From NCBI GenBank assembly GCA_013398295.1, contig VZSF01008867.1:372001-436000 (forward strand): DNA of 64,000 nucleotides, given 5' to 3'. Positions 42,261 through 53,569 of the stretch are shown in pieces (the stretch's first letter is position 1; each line of letters starts with the position of its first letter). The DNA is from Chionis minor (taxonomy: Eukaryota > Chordata > Aves > Charadriiformes > Chionididae). Below the pieces are notes generated by a model. It worked only from the letters and a program-made list of their open reading frames with translations. It was not told where the DNA came from and did no database searches. A program made the position numbers and the translations under genes.

Positions 42261-42839
42261 CATTCAGAAAAGTTGAATTCCTGTAAACAGTATGCATTAA
42301 GAACATTTTAGGATAATCCATGTTAATTTAAATGCTGACAAGGCAAGGACTTCTGAGACGTACTAGAATACTATCAAATAAATATTAAGATTTACTCTCT
42401 TAGAATAAGAAATCAAAGATGTTTCTATAAAAGATTAAAATGGTCATTATTTGGTTCAAAACACATTACATTGAGCAAAGGTTTTATCTTCCAGTATCTG
42501 AATTGTGATGAGATCATTGTGGTACTATTATCATCAATATTTATTATGCTACACTTCTAAGGAAATATCATATAAAGTTTAATAGAAAAAGGTAATTTTT
42601 CTATATGCTTATCAGATAATAAGATATTAAACAATCTCTCAGGTTGTTGAATACAGTCCCTTTATGTTATGGGTACCCCCATCAAAAATTTGTCAGGCCT
42701 TACACGACAATGGGTTGGATTTCCAGTTGCTACGGCTTCTATTGCAAGGATATACTGGAATTTTGCTTACACATCACTGACAAACCATGTCCTAAAATTC
42801 CAGACTAAATTTATTCATAACCAATGACATATGCTTGTT

Positions 42840-44170
42840 CTCATTCAACACCATCCTTTAGCTTAATCTTCATCTCTCCCCAGTGTTTACTCCCCCAATG
42901 TCTCTGTAATGTAACTGTATCTCTTCTCCTGACCTTAATTTTGGTAAGCTAAGTGAATTAAATTCTTTTACTCTCCTCTTATAAAATAAAATGCTCTTCA
43001 TTCTCCTGATTGTGTTAAATGCCATTTCTGCATCTCTTCCTTCTTAAATTAACTTTTTTTGAATGTGAATGACCAGAAGCACACACAGGACTCTAGATGA
43101 TGTCTTGTAACTACAATGCCTTGTTCTTCAGTACTAAAGTTTTTAATAAAAACACTTCATCTAATAACCTGAACTTTGATTTTTATCAGATGCATCACTT
43201 TGGTCATGTGTCTCAGATTAATCATCATAAAAAATCTTTGTCTGATTTTTTCATTTCCAGCTGACAGAGTATTCGTTTATTGCAGAACATCTTCCTTGTA
43301 GATATGTCTTAGTTCTGTGCTCAACATCATTAGGTTTCAGGACATTGTCGCTACTCCAGTACTCAGGGACAGTGATATTCCTATTGTTTTATGTATAAAT
43401 GGTGCTTCCAACCCAGCCAACAGTGAATTTCTCCAGAGATATTCTGTATCTTGTGTTTAAATTATTATGAAATTATACAGTAAAATTAATCAAAACGGTA
43501 ATTTTAAAATACCTCACTGTTAACTTTCCAGCTCTATTTTTCTCCTTGCGGATTGGTTGCTATCACACTTTCTCAGCTCTTCACCAATTTCATAATACTT
43601 GAATTAATCCTCATTTTTCCACCCTGAGATATGAAATCTCACATGGCACCAATAAAATGTGTTGCTGAAATCCAGATGATAAAGTTTGATGTATATTCTT
43701 GTTCTGGAGAGTCAGATGATATAAAAAAGAAAAATATTAGATTGTTCTGGCATTATTTATATTTGTAAAGCAATGCAGTATTTTATCGTACTTTATTTTA
43801 TTTTTCTAGGTCTTTGATTATTCTTTTCTTCGCAATGTAATCTAAAATTTATACAGGATAGCCTAGTGAGATTTCCTGGATCGCTTTTCCCGACTTCTTA
43901 AGCATTTGTTATTCTTCAGACATATGATAATACTCCAGATTTCAAAATAATTATATTCAAACTGCTTTTGGTTTCAAATGCCAGTTGTTTCAAAATAGTC
44001 AGTAAGATATAATTCGGTTTTCTAGAGAAAACTGAATTTCAGTGCATTGCAATTTTTAAGTTTTATTTCTGTGTTAGAAGGAGTAATTTTCATTTCTATA
44101 CATTTATTCCTCTTAACTTTCCTGCCTTTGTCTCCAATTGTAACATCAATTCCTTGGTGAGACCTGGCAC
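42840..44170 (-). mobile_element. Ancient CR1/L3-like element, antisense, decayed
   Basis: On the plus strand the order matches the reverse complement of old amniote CR1 ORF2. The C-terminal part lies at about 42960-43110, with 'gaatgaccagaagcacacac' as the decayed 'gtgaccagaactgcacacag' motif. The RT core lies at about 43640-43700, with 'ctgaaatccagatgat'. The upstream RT part lies at about 43805-43990, with 'gatttcctggatcgctttt' and 'cagacatatgataatactcc'. All frames are broken. The matching parts are collinear, with poorly alignable stretches between them. The 5' limit near 44.1 kb is uncertain. Confidence 0.6.
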
Positions 44171-44404
44171 ATATTTGAGGTAGGAATAAATGGGCACTGA
44201 TTTCCAGGTTATAGTATGTATCAAATGCAAGTCACCAAAACAATAATAAAAGGGAAATCACATAAGTGAAAAGTGGAGAATCCTCAAGGACTTTGGGCAC
44301 TGACCTGAGGGAGACCATGAGGGAAGGAAGAAAACAGCAGGAAGGAATGCATGAACACACATACAGGAATGATTAAAACAGCTCGGCTGGTATAAAGACA
44401 AACA

Positions 44405-46783
44405 TAGACATTTGTTTGGCTGGTGCAAGAAGGAATGATTTTCAGACAGAAATTTTTGACTTAGGTGATGGAGGAGCCAACAAGGAGAGGTGTATTACTG
44501 GACCTGGTACTAACAAAGAAAGAGGGACTAGTGGAGGACATTAAGGTTGCGTACAGCCTTGGCTTCAGTGACCATGAGAAGATAGAGTTCAGGATTAGGT
44601 GTAGTGGGCATAAAAAAGAAAAGTAGGGTTGCAGCCTTGGACTTTAGGAGGGCTAACTTTGATCTCTTCAAGAAACTGCTTGGTGAAATCCCATGGGTTA
44701 GGGTTCTAGAGGGTAGTGAGGCTTAAGAGAGCTGGTTGATTTTCCAATATCACTTCCTCTAAGCTCAGGATCAGTGCATCCCTAAGAGCAAGAAACCAAG
44801 AAAGAGAAGAAGGAGACCAGCATGGTTGAGCAGGGAGCTCCTGAAAAAGCTCAAGTGAAAGAAGGAAGTTTACAGTATGTGGACAAAGGGACTGACCTCT
44901 TGGGAAGATTACAAGAATGGCATCAGAGTATGCAGGGATGAAATGAGGAAGCCAAGGCCTCCTTGGAATTAAATTTGGCAAAGGATGTCAAGGTCAACAG
45001 GGAGGAGTTCTTTGAGTACATTGGAGGCAAAAGGAAAACTAGAGAGAATGTGGGCCCGTTATTGAATGAGACAGGTGCCATTGTGACAGCCAATGCAGAG
45101 AAGGCAGATTGGCTGAATGCTTTCTTTGCCTCAGTCTTCACTACTGAGGCCAGCCCTCAGGAGCCCCAGACTTTGCAGGTAACAGGGAAAGTCTGGAGGA
45201 AGGAAGACTTTCCCTTGGTTGAGGCAGATTAAGTCAGAGACCTATTAAGTGAACGGGATATCCACAAGTCCATGGGTCCTGATGGGATGCACCCACGAGT
45301 GCTGAGGGAGCTGGCAGAAGTCATTTCTGGTCCGTTCTCCATCATCTCTGAAAGCTCCTGGAGAACAGGTGAGATGCCTGAGGAGTGGAGGAAAGCCGAT
45401 GTCACTCCAGTCTTCAAGAGGACAAGAAGGAATGTGCAGGAAACTACAGGCCAGTCAGCCTCACCTCCATCCCTGGAAAGATGATGGAACAGCTTGTTCT
45501 GGGCATCATCTCCAAGCATCTGGAGGAAAGAAGGCTATCAGAAGTAGTCAACATGGATTCACCAAAGGGAAGTTATGTCTGACTAATCTGACAGCCTTCT
45601 ACGATGGCATGCCTGGATGGATAGATGAGGGGAGTGCAGTGGATGTTTTCTACCTTGACTTTAGCAAGGCTTTTGACACCGTGTCCCACAACATCCTCAT
45701 AGGCAAGCTTAGGAAGTGTGGGTTAGATGGACAGTGGGGTGGATTGAAAACTGGTTAGCAGGTAGGTCTCAGAGGGTTGTGATCAGTGGGGCAGAGTCTA
45801 GTTGGAGGCTTGTAACTATCAGTGTTCCTCAGTACTGGGTCCAGTCCTGTTCAACGTATTCATCAATGACCTGGATGAAGGCATAGAGTGTACCATCACC
45901 AAGTTTGCTGATGACACGAAACTGGAAGGGGTGGCTGACACAACAGAAGGCCGAGCTGCCATTCAGTGTGACCTGGACAGGCTGGAGAGTTGGACAGAGA
46001 GAAACCTAATGAAATTCAACAAAGGCAAGTGTAGGATTCTGGGGAGGTATAACCCCATACACCAGTACAGGTTGGGAGCTGACCTGCTGGGAAGCAGCCA
46101 TGCAGAGAGGGACCTGGGAGTCCTGGTGGACAACAGGATGACCATGAGCCAGCAATGTGTCCTTGTGGCCAAGAAGGCAAATGGCATCCTGGGCCGCATC
46201 AAGAGGAGTGTGGCAAGTAGGTCGATGGAGGTCATCCTCCCCCTTTACTCTGCCCTGGTGAGGCCATATCTGGAGTACTGTGTCCAGTTCCGGGCTCCGC
46301 AGTTTAAGAAGGCCAGGGAACTGCTGGAGAAGGTACAGCAAAGGGCTATGAAGATGATTAGGGGGCTGGAGCATCTTTCTGATGAGGAAAGGCTGAGGGA
46401 GTTGGGTCTTTTTAGTCTGGAGACGTGAAGACTGAGTGGGGATCTTATCAATGCTTTTAAGTACTTACAGGGAGGGTGCGGGGTGGATAGGCCCAGTCTT
46501 TTTTCAGTGGTGGCCAGTGATAGGACAAGAGGTAATGGGCACAAACTTGAATGTAGGAAGTTCCATCTGAACAAGAGGAGGAACTTCTTTCCTTCGAGGG
46601 TGGCAGAGCACTGGAACAGGCTGCCCAGAGAGGTGGTGGTGTCTCTGACTCTGGAGACATTCCAAACCTGCCTGGATGCCATCCTGTGCAACCTGCTGTA
46701 GGTGGACCTGCTCTGGCAGTGGGGTTGGACCAGATGATCTCCAGAAGCCTCTTCCAACCCCAATGATTCTGTGATTCTGTGAC
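44405..46783 (+). mobile_element. CR1 non-LTR retrotransposon, 5'-truncated, sense
   Basis: This is the largest repeat in the window, about 2.4 kb. It begins inside the endonuclease part of ORF2, runs through the reverse transcriptase and ORF2 C-terminus, and ends with the CR1 3' signature 'ggttggaccagatgatctcc', then 'cttccaacccc', then two ATTCTGTG units at 46766-46782. CR1 elements characteristically lack poly-A, are 5' truncated and end in such an octamer. The 5' truncation and several ORF2 breaks mean it is inactive. Similarity to the avian consensus is high enough to suggest a moderately young insertion, younger than the antisense relic just upstream. Confidence 0.93.
44430..46701 (+). 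pseudogene. Broken CR1 ORF2 (endonuclease end and reverse transcriptase)
   Basis: ORF2 encodes the nicking endonuclease and reverse transcriptase that copy CR1 RNA at the target site. Pieces appear in several frames. An endonuclease C-terminal segment lies at about 44440-44600 and includes a stop. ELNLAKDVKVNREEFFEYIG lies from about 44966. The RT N-terminal motif [17 protein letters not shown] starts near 45275. RT motif [15 protein letters not shown], starts near 45651, and the catalytic FADD box lies at 45904-45915 in a 208-codon frame (45802-46428). The C-terminal [14 protein letters not shown] segment lies in 46483-46701. Frame changes occur near 45235-45270, 45410-45490 and 45760-45830, and a stop at 46426-46428 splits the C-terminus. 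The two catalytic motifs are visible but cannot be in one protein. Confidence 0.9.
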
Positions 46784-48173
46784 ATTAAAGAACAACTTGC
46801 AAGGACCTTATCATAGATTTGACCTTGTATAGAGCAAATAGCCTTATAGTGATGAGTACTTGCTTTAGACGAGACACTTTAAAAGTAATTAGCAGAAATA
46901 GCATCAAACAAATTACTCTGAAAGAAAAGCTAAAGTCCCTGTTATTAGCATCTAGTAACAATAGCACATTTAAATTACTTTCAGATTTTACTTTCTTTAA
47001 TTCTTAACAATGTTTGGCACATTGTATCTTCTGAGTACCAGCTTGAAAAAATTATTTGTGTTTTAAATATTTATCCTGAGGTGGTTTTATTTCAGAAATT
47101 GAATGGTTATCATACACTGCAGGTGTTTTGTTTGCTTGCTTGATTTTTCTTTGGTAACAGTATTGTGCTTCAAGCATTAGGAAGAATATTTTGCACAGTA
47201 TATGCTTCCTTGTAGATTACCTATTACTTGACTTTTTGTCTAAGTATCAAACGAAAGCCATTCAGCTTTGTAGATTTTCAGAGTGGATGTTTGTACCTGG
47301 GCTACTTCCCTACAGAGAATGCAAAATGCATTTTTGAGCTCCATTTTCCTGACACAACCCAGATACACTGTTTAGGATAAACCAGGGTTTTTTTTTGTAT
47401 TTTCCTCTTGCCTATACAGCCTACAGGGGTAATTCAGTTCCATATTTTCAGCACCCTTGTTTAAGTATATATGCACAAGTGTTTCACATGAACTACATGT
47501 TTAATCTTCCATTTCAGTAAATGAAGGTTTACCCAGGAAGTTGAAGGTAGCCTCAATAGTGTTGAGCTGACAAAATCTATGTGTCTACTTTAGGATGAAC
47601 CAAATAACTCCTACTTCTGCTCATACTTTAGGCTGAGTTGCACAGGTATTTATAATCTGGAGAAGAGGCGAGCCCTAAATGACATTGGTCATGTATATCC
47701 AAAGAGGTGCCTTCATGTAGAATTGCATCATTGTTTTGTTTGATATAATAATCTTGTTGCATCACATTTATGTCAATTTGTTGCAGAAAGAACAAGTTGT
47801 GAGCAGAAAATGAAACAATATTTATTATCGGCAGGTTAAAATGTGTGGAGTGACCAGGACAAACCCTTAGTGTCAGTGTCAGGTCTGAATTATAAAGTCT
47901 GATATTTATTTTTATTCCATGAAAAGACAAATGTGAACTGTGTACCTGGACTTACAGCGATGAAGTTCACAGAATCACAGACATGATTTCCATTCCTGTT
48001 CAAAATCTCTTTTACATACTAATGACAATAGAAAATGTACAACAGTACCTGAAGCAATGGCCAGGATCTGTTGCTGTCATCCAAATAACACGTCTCAATC
48101 ATCAGGTGACGGAATTGGGTTCCTTATTTATTATCACCCATGTGTCCTGGGCTGAAATGGTGCCTATTTGGCA
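46784..48173. other. AT-rich unique sequence
   Basis: No gene or clear repeat recognised. Open frames are at most 100 codons and featureless. Confidence 0.6.
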
Positions 48174-48258
48174 GAGGTTGGAAGGGACTTCTTGAGGTCA
48201 CCTGGCCCAAACCCTCTGGTCAAGCAAGGCCCAGGACAGAATCATAGAATCATAAGAA
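48174..48258 (-). mobile_element. CR1 3' tail fragments, antisense
   Basis: 'aggttggaagggacttcttg' followed by 'aggtcacctggcccaaaccc' is the reverse complement of the CR1 3' terminal region. It is followed at 48237-48258 by 'agaatcatagaatcat', the antisense form of the ATTCTATG octamer tail. The octamers lie on the far side from where a single antisense copy would have them, so these look like two abutting truncated insertions. Confidence 0.7.
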
Positions 48259-48709
48259 TTTTTTTTTAACACTTTAAACTTTCATAGTGTTCTGGCTGCA
48301 TTAAAAACATACTCTTAAGTTGGCATTCTGAATTAATCTTTTGGATTTTTTATTCCTGATTGAGATAATTTTTATTATTTTATCTAAATGAGGCAATTTG
48401 TTGAAGTATGTGGGCATGCTGTGTGTGTAAATGAATGACTTGGGAAGATCAATTGGAATATCAAGAAGAAATGAAGGCCAACTACAGAGAAATGAAAAAA
48501 GAGCTTTCTGAAATAATACATGAACAAGTAGGTGCTGAAATTAAATTATACCTGCCAGCATTCAGAACATAGCTGTAATGGGAACCCACTAGGAAAAGTG
48601 TATGCAATGTATTACATAAAAGCATAGGGGACTTGGGGGGTGGGATTGCTTGTTTTTGTTTTTTTTTTTTCTATTGAAGTATCAGCATATCATGGAATTC
48701 TGGAACTTC

Positions 48710-48713
<4 letters not shown>
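48259..48713. other. AT-rich sequence with a T-run
   Basis: No gene recognised. A T12 run lies at about 48659-48670. Confidence 0.6.
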
Positions 48714-48742
<29 letters not shown>

Positions 48743-48930
48743 NNNNNNNNNNNNNNNNNNNNNNNNNNNNNNNNNNNNNNNNNNNNNNNNNNNNNNNNNN
48801 NNNNNNNNNNNNNNNNNNNNNNNNNNNNNNNNNNNNNNNNNNNNNNNNNNNNNNNNNNNNNNNNNNNNNNNNNNNNNNNNNNNNNNNNNNNNNNNNNNNN
48901 NNNNNNNNNNTTTTTTTTTTTTTTTTTTTT
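48714..48930. repeat. Poly-T tract interrupted by a 168-base assembly gap
   Basis: T29 (48714-48742) runs into 168 N (48743-48910) and resumes as T20 (48911-48930). The gap therefore sits inside a long homopolymer or a repeat with homopolymer ends. CR1 lacks a poly-A tail, so the adjacent antisense CR1 does not explain it. Reading frames of phenylalanine or lysine across it are artefacts. Confidence 0.95.
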
Positions 48931-48963
48931 GTGTATGTGTGAATTTTCTGCAGATGTTTCTTT

Positions 48964-49240
48964 AGAACCATAGAACAGTTTGAGTTGGAAAGGACTTTTA
49001 AAGGTCATCCAGTCACACCCCCCTGCAATGAGCAGGAACATCTTCAACTAGATCAGGTGGCTCAGAGCCCTTTCCCACCTGACCTTGAATGTTTCCAGGG
49101 ATGGGACATCTACAATCACATATCTGGGAAACCTGTTCCAGTGAGTCTACCATCTCTTAGTTGAAAACCTTTAGCCCTTGTCCTGTTGCTACAAGCCCTA
49201 TTAAAAACTTTGTCCGCATCTTTCTTATAAACCCATTTTA
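48964..49240 (-). mobile_element. CR1 3' end, antisense
   Basis: 'agaaccatagaacagtttga' is the antisense CR1 octamer and terminal region. It is followed by counterparts of the CR1 3' UTR and ORF2 C-terminus, for example 'acctgttccagtgagtctac' and 'cttgtcctgttgctacaagc'. Near 49240, after 'ttaagtattgaaag', the sequence jumps to RT-region sequence that lies several hundred bases further upstream in a full CR1. Either this element has an internal deletion, or two antisense copies abut. Confidence 0.88.
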
Positions 49241-49308
49241 AGTATTGAAAGCCTTTATTAACACTGGGGGTTGCCCTGATCTGAGGTGCAAGACCCTGCA
49301 CTTGCCCT

Positions 49309-50047
49309 TGTTGAACCTCATGAGGTTCACACGGGCCTACTACTTCTTGACCTTGTCCAGGACCCTCAGGGTGGCATCCCGTCCTTCAGGCATGTCAGCC
49401 TCACTGCTCAGCTCGGTGTCATCTGCAGACTTGCTGAGGGTGCATTCAGTCCTGCTATCCATGTCACTGATGAAGATATAAAACAGTAATGGTCCCAATA
49501 TTGACCCCTGAAGGACACCACTCATCACCGATATCCATCCAGACATTGAGCCGTTGACCACTACTCTCTGGACGTCACCATCCTGACAATTCCTTATCTA
49601 CCAAATAGTCCATTCATCAAGTCCCTATCTCTTCAATTTTGAGAGAAGAATCCTGTGGAGCACCATGTCAAAGGTCTNTGTTGAACCTCATGAGGTTCAC
49701 ACGGGCCTACTACTTCTTGACCTTGTCCAGGACCCTCAGGGTGGCATCCCGTCCTTCAGGCATGTCAGCCTCACTGCTCAGCTCGGTGTCATCTGCAGAC
49801 TTGCTGAGGGTGCATTCAGTCCTGCTATCCATGTCACTGATGAAGATATAAAACAGTAATGGTCCCAATATTGACCCCTGAAGGACACCACTCATCACCG
49901 ATATCCATCCAGACATTGAGCCGTTGACCACTACTCTCTGGACGTCACCATCCTGACAATTCCTTATCTACCAAATAGTCCATTCATCAAGTCCCTATCT
50001 CTTCAATTTTGAGAGAAGAATCCTGTGGAGCACCATGTCAAAGGTCT
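49309..50047. repeat. Identical ~369-bp tandem duplication around a single N (probable assembly artefact)
   Basis: Bases 49309-49677 and 49679-50047 read the same throughout, from 'tgttgaacctcatgaggttc' to 'caccatgtcaaaggtct', separated only by N at 49678. Perfect identity over 369 bases inside an otherwise mutated CR1, joined by one N, suggests two overlapping contig ends that were not merged. A true duplication would imply a very recent event. Confidence 0.9.
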
Positions 50048-50156
50048 TACAGAAGTCCATATAGATGACATCAGTAGCTTTTCCCTTATCCACCAATGTA
50101 GTCACTGCATTGTATAAGGCCGCTATGTTGGTCAGGCAAGACTTGCCTGTGCTGAG

Positions 50157-50343
50157 CACTTGGTACGCAGGAACAGGTTTCCCAAAGAGGTTGTATATGC
50201 CCCATCCCTGGAAATATTCAAGGTCAGGTTAGACGGGGCTCTGAAGTCTGATCTAGATGAAGATGTCCCTGCTCATTGCAGGATGTTGGACTAGATGACT
50301 TTTAAAGGTGCCTTCTAATGCAAACCATTCTATGATTCTATGG
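50157..50343 (+). mobile_element. CR1 3' tail nested inside the antisense CR1, opposite orientation
   Basis: 'ggaacaggtttcccaaagag' starts a CR1 3' end that runs through 'gttggactagatgacttt' to 'attctatgattctatgg', with the octamers at about 50328-50343. The antisense host stops at 'acttgcctgtgctgagc' and resumes at 'aaccatactggctgtctc', exactly where its consensus is continuous. The tail therefore inserted later. It is about 185 bp, an extreme but usual 5' truncation for CR1. Confidence 0.9.
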
Positions 50344-50617
50344 AACCATACTGGCTGTCTCGAATCCCCTCCCTGTCTTCCATGTGTCTTAACATAACTT
50401 CTATGAGGATCTGTTCATGACCTGCCCAGGCACAGAGGTGAGGCTGACAGGTTACTAGTTCACAGGGTTGTCCTTTCTACTCTTTTTAAAAATGGGTGGA
50501 ATGTTTCCCTTTTTCCGGTCACCAGGGACTTCACCTGACTGCTGTGACTTTTCAAAAATCATGGAGAGTGGCCTGGTAACTACATCAGTCAATTCCCTCA
50601 GGACTCTGGGATGAGTC

Positions 50618-50688
50618 TTATAGAATCATTGAATCATTTATGTTGGAAAAGACCCTTAAGATCATTGAGTCCGGCCATAAAATCTTGT
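50618..50688 (-). mobile_element. Short CR1 3' tail nested inside the antisense CR1, same orientation
   Basis: 'agaatcattgaatcatttat', then 'gttggaaaagacccttaaga', then 'tcattgagtccggccata' is an antisense CR1 terminus of about 70 bp. The host CR1 is collinear across it, from 'ggactctgggatgagtct' on one side to 'cttgtcaggtcctatagac' on the other. It is therefore a separate, later insertion. It is too short to carry coding sequence. Confidence 0.85.
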
Positions 50689-50775
50689 CAGGTCCTATAG
50701 ACATATATATGTTCAGGTTCTTCAGGTGGTCTTGAACCTGATCTTCTCTTACAGTGGGAGGGACTTTGTTTTGGG

Positions 50776-53569
50776 GGGTTTTTGGCTTTGTTTGGTTTTG
50801 TTTTGTTTTCCAGTACAGGAAGCATTCTACTGGGACAAATAATAGTCAAACATAAATTCTCATCAGAGTCCATGGAACTTTAACTTATATAGGGGTTAAA
50901 TAAGGATTGCATTTGGCCCTATTGGAGGCAGAAGCCTTGAGATGTGAATTAATACAAAAACAGACGTTACAGTATATGATCTATGAGAGATACTGAGAAT
51001 GAAACAGGGCCTTGGAAGATAAAATTAATAAAAATAATATGTATTTAAGATATAAAGTATATAGTATACTTAAAAAAAGTCAAATTATTTAATTTCTTTT
51101 CATTTGAGTGTAAGTACATTCATTCTTGAGAGATGATATAGTCTTTTTTAAATAAGCACAAAACAGAGCATGTTCACACTGAAAATAATTTCATGGTTAT
51201 AGAAAAATAAAATAGCTACAGAGCTCCTAGAACCAATTCCTCAAGAATCATGGCACACCAATTTATCAGTTCCTTGGGAATTATGGAAAAAGAATGAAAC
51301 AATGAAATATACATTTTGATACTTTCTGGTATCAAAAAGACACATTCTAAAATATAGATAAAATACAGTTTAGATAAGGTTAAGAAGTGGCAACAAAAAC
51401 TGCCCGAATATATCCCCAGCTCCTGTATATTCCTGTTCGGTGCGCTCTTGGGCCACAACATATTGCCAGAATAGATATGTTTTTTTCAGTAGTAAGTTGT
51501 CAAAAGAATGTTAATGAAGAATAGGTAAGTGTACACAGTACCTAAATCACAGGCAGACAACTCTCCAACCTTTCAGACATTTACAGAACATATTATTTGG
51601 AAAAATAATAGCACTTTACCAGACTGTATAAAACTGTAAATAATAAACTCAGAAAATATACAGATGAGGAAGCTTATAACAGCTAAAGTTCTGCAAGATC
51701 CACATGGGTTATCAGGATGTTTCCTCACCAATGAAAACTGTTGCTTCTCTCTATTTTGTGTTTAGCTAATGAAAGTTTTTCCCTGATAGAAAAAGAAAAT
51801 TGTCTTCAATTTACTTTAGTAAATACAATTCCCTTGACTTCCAGTGTTTCATGAGGGAGCAATTGTATTGATTTCAGAAACTGAATTAATCACAACAATA
51901 TATATGCATAACTATTCTTTAGTGCATTTCAGAACAACTTTTTGTTCAATGTATTTGTAGCGTCCCCTGTCCTTCATGTTAAGCTTCACCACAGAAAGTA
52001 TGTAGCAAGGAACTGACTTCAAAAATATTTCGTGTTGCTTAGACAGTACTTGCTGTTCTGTATTTGGTTTATTTGGTAGCTCACTCTCAGGATGTTGATT
52101 AGAAAATGCATATCTTGCTTCAAGTATGTGATTTTTCATCTAGAAATATATGCCAAGTTAACCTTTTTCAGTTTTACTGCATTTATAAGCAAGTTTCAAT
52201 GTGAAAACATAATCAGATAATAGGATTGATAATGTGTGATTCTTGCCACAATGTATCTAGTGTATTCTAGCTTTTTTCCCATTATAAAGGGATGTGACTA
52301 AAATATTATAAAGAAAGAAAATTTACCTGGACTGAGGGTATTTTAGAGAAAAATACAACCTTTCACATTCTTCTTGTCACCCTATTCCAAAGCTGAATTA
52401 AAAAATTATTTTAGCTGACATAAATAGTTGTTTTAATATTCTAAAAATTTAGGGTTGTTTCTTTTTTATGTTTTTACTCTTTCACTGGTTGGAGCCATCA
52501 TAAGCATTTTCTGTAATGATCAGTTAGAAGTCAATGTAAATTATAGTATACTTCAATGTAACGGGGTAATTTAAGCTCGCAATAGACCCAGAAATTTCAT
52601 TAGCAGTCATGTATTTTGTGAAAGGGACAGAGGCCTCCTCAGACTTTCAGTATTTCTCATTCTCTCCTTCTGGTGGTTCATTGTGTACAAACTCCTATGT
52701 TCTGATGTCCTTCACTTGGTTTTATAACCTTCTCTCCCTGGTGACCCTGATCACATCATATGCTTGTAAGTCTATGCCCATCAAAACCCTATCTGTATTC
52801 CTGTTGTTTCCAAAACTTGAGGCCTTCTTTTTAGCACTTGTCTACTTTCCAAAGAGTTTGTAATTTAATAAAGGAGGGGTTTTTTTTCCCTCAGAGATTT
52901 CCAGCATCCATTATTCTTCAGCTCTTTCGACTGTGCCTTTTCATTTAGAAGTGCTGCTCAGGTATTTAAATCACTGTAGAAGAGGTGGCTTTGCACAGTG
53001 ATTACTTTTCAAAAGAGATTCAATAGTGGCCCCTAAAATCATGTTACAATTTTGCCCTTTTTGGAGCATAAGGAATAAAAAGGTCTCAGAGCATTTGGCC
53101 ACAGTCAAGAGTAAATAATTAAAAATTCATCAATGAGCTACTATAAAACTTTATACAATGGTCCTGAATAGATAGCCTTTGATACCACAGGCACCTTTGG
53201 AAGAATCATGAACACTTTCAAATGCTGTCAAAACAGTTACTTATCTCTGTCTGGCACTGAATCTCACAGAATAAGGATTATATTTCATGAGGCACTAGAT
53301 CCAGATTAATTTTTCCTAGTTCTAGATATATGATTTAGGTGACTATTTGAGGAGCTAAGTTATCTGAATTATTGTTACTGAGGGACAGGCACTCTTTATT
53401 CAAATGAACACTCTTCCAAAGGCTTCAGAAGTACGAAGAAAGTGCAGATAGACATAGGCTGTTACCATACAGTACCCCAAGTGAGATGACATCAATCGGT
53501 ACTCTAGGTATCATGATGCCCAAACAACCTTCTTTTAAAATAATCATTAATTTTTAATGTAGCCTCCAA
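50776..53569. other. AT-rich unique sequence
   Basis: No gene recognised. A GT-rich low-complexity stretch, beginning with G6 and then TTTGG/TTTTG words, spans about 50768-50810 at the edge of the CR1. The apparent splice-site pair at 51490-51534 encloses stops in all frames. Confidence 0.6.

Larger units (their letters stand above)
49340..50770 (-). pseudogene. Broken CR1 ORF2 reverse transcriptase, antisense
   Basis: The best open piece is the 73-codon minus-strand frame at 49340-49561, repeated identically at 49710-49931 by the duplication. It contains SGVLQGSILGPLLFYIFI (RT fingers/palm) and SADDTEL. The catalytic YADD/FADD-type box has a serine in place of the aromatic residue, which suggests loss of function. 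Upstream RT parts toward 50770 are recognisable at DNA level but lie in frames broken by nested CR1 tails and small indels. In the family this protein acts with the element RNA to prime reverse transcription at a nicked target. This copy cannot. Confidence 0.85.
49241..50775 (-). mobile_element. Antisense CR1 body (reverse transcriptase region) hosting nested insertions
   Basis: Read on the minus strand, this covers CR1 ORF2 from before the RT domain (about 50775) through the catalytic region to about 49250. Collinear consensus segments include 'tgaggttcacacgggcctac', 'tgaaggacaccactcatcac', 'ttggtcaggcaagacttgcc', 'tggctgtctcgaatcccctc', 'agagtggcctggtaactaca' and 'cttctcttacagtgggaggg'. Two other CR1 tails interrupt it (about 50157-50343 and 50618-50688). 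In the submitted sequence a stretch is duplicated around a single N at 49678. With the 3' end at 48964 it probably forms one element. Confidence 0.88.

Noticed and set aside
46006..46374. 122-codon minus-strand open frame
   Set aside because: Antisense shadow of the RT part of the sense CR1.
46245..46763. 172-codon minus-strand open frame
   Set aside because: It is the antisense shadow of the sense CR1 ORF2 C-terminus and 3' region. The DNA matches CR1 and the frame has no independent family.
48640..49047. Open frames of 87-121 codons on both strands across the N gap
   Set aside because: Homopolymer phenylalanine or lysine plus unknown residues. They arise from poly-T and the gap.
51490..51534. 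Splice-like pair: 'ttttttcag' acceptor and GTAAGT donor around 45 nt
   Set aside because: All three frames contain stops and the interval is very short. It shows how easily such pairs arise by chance here.
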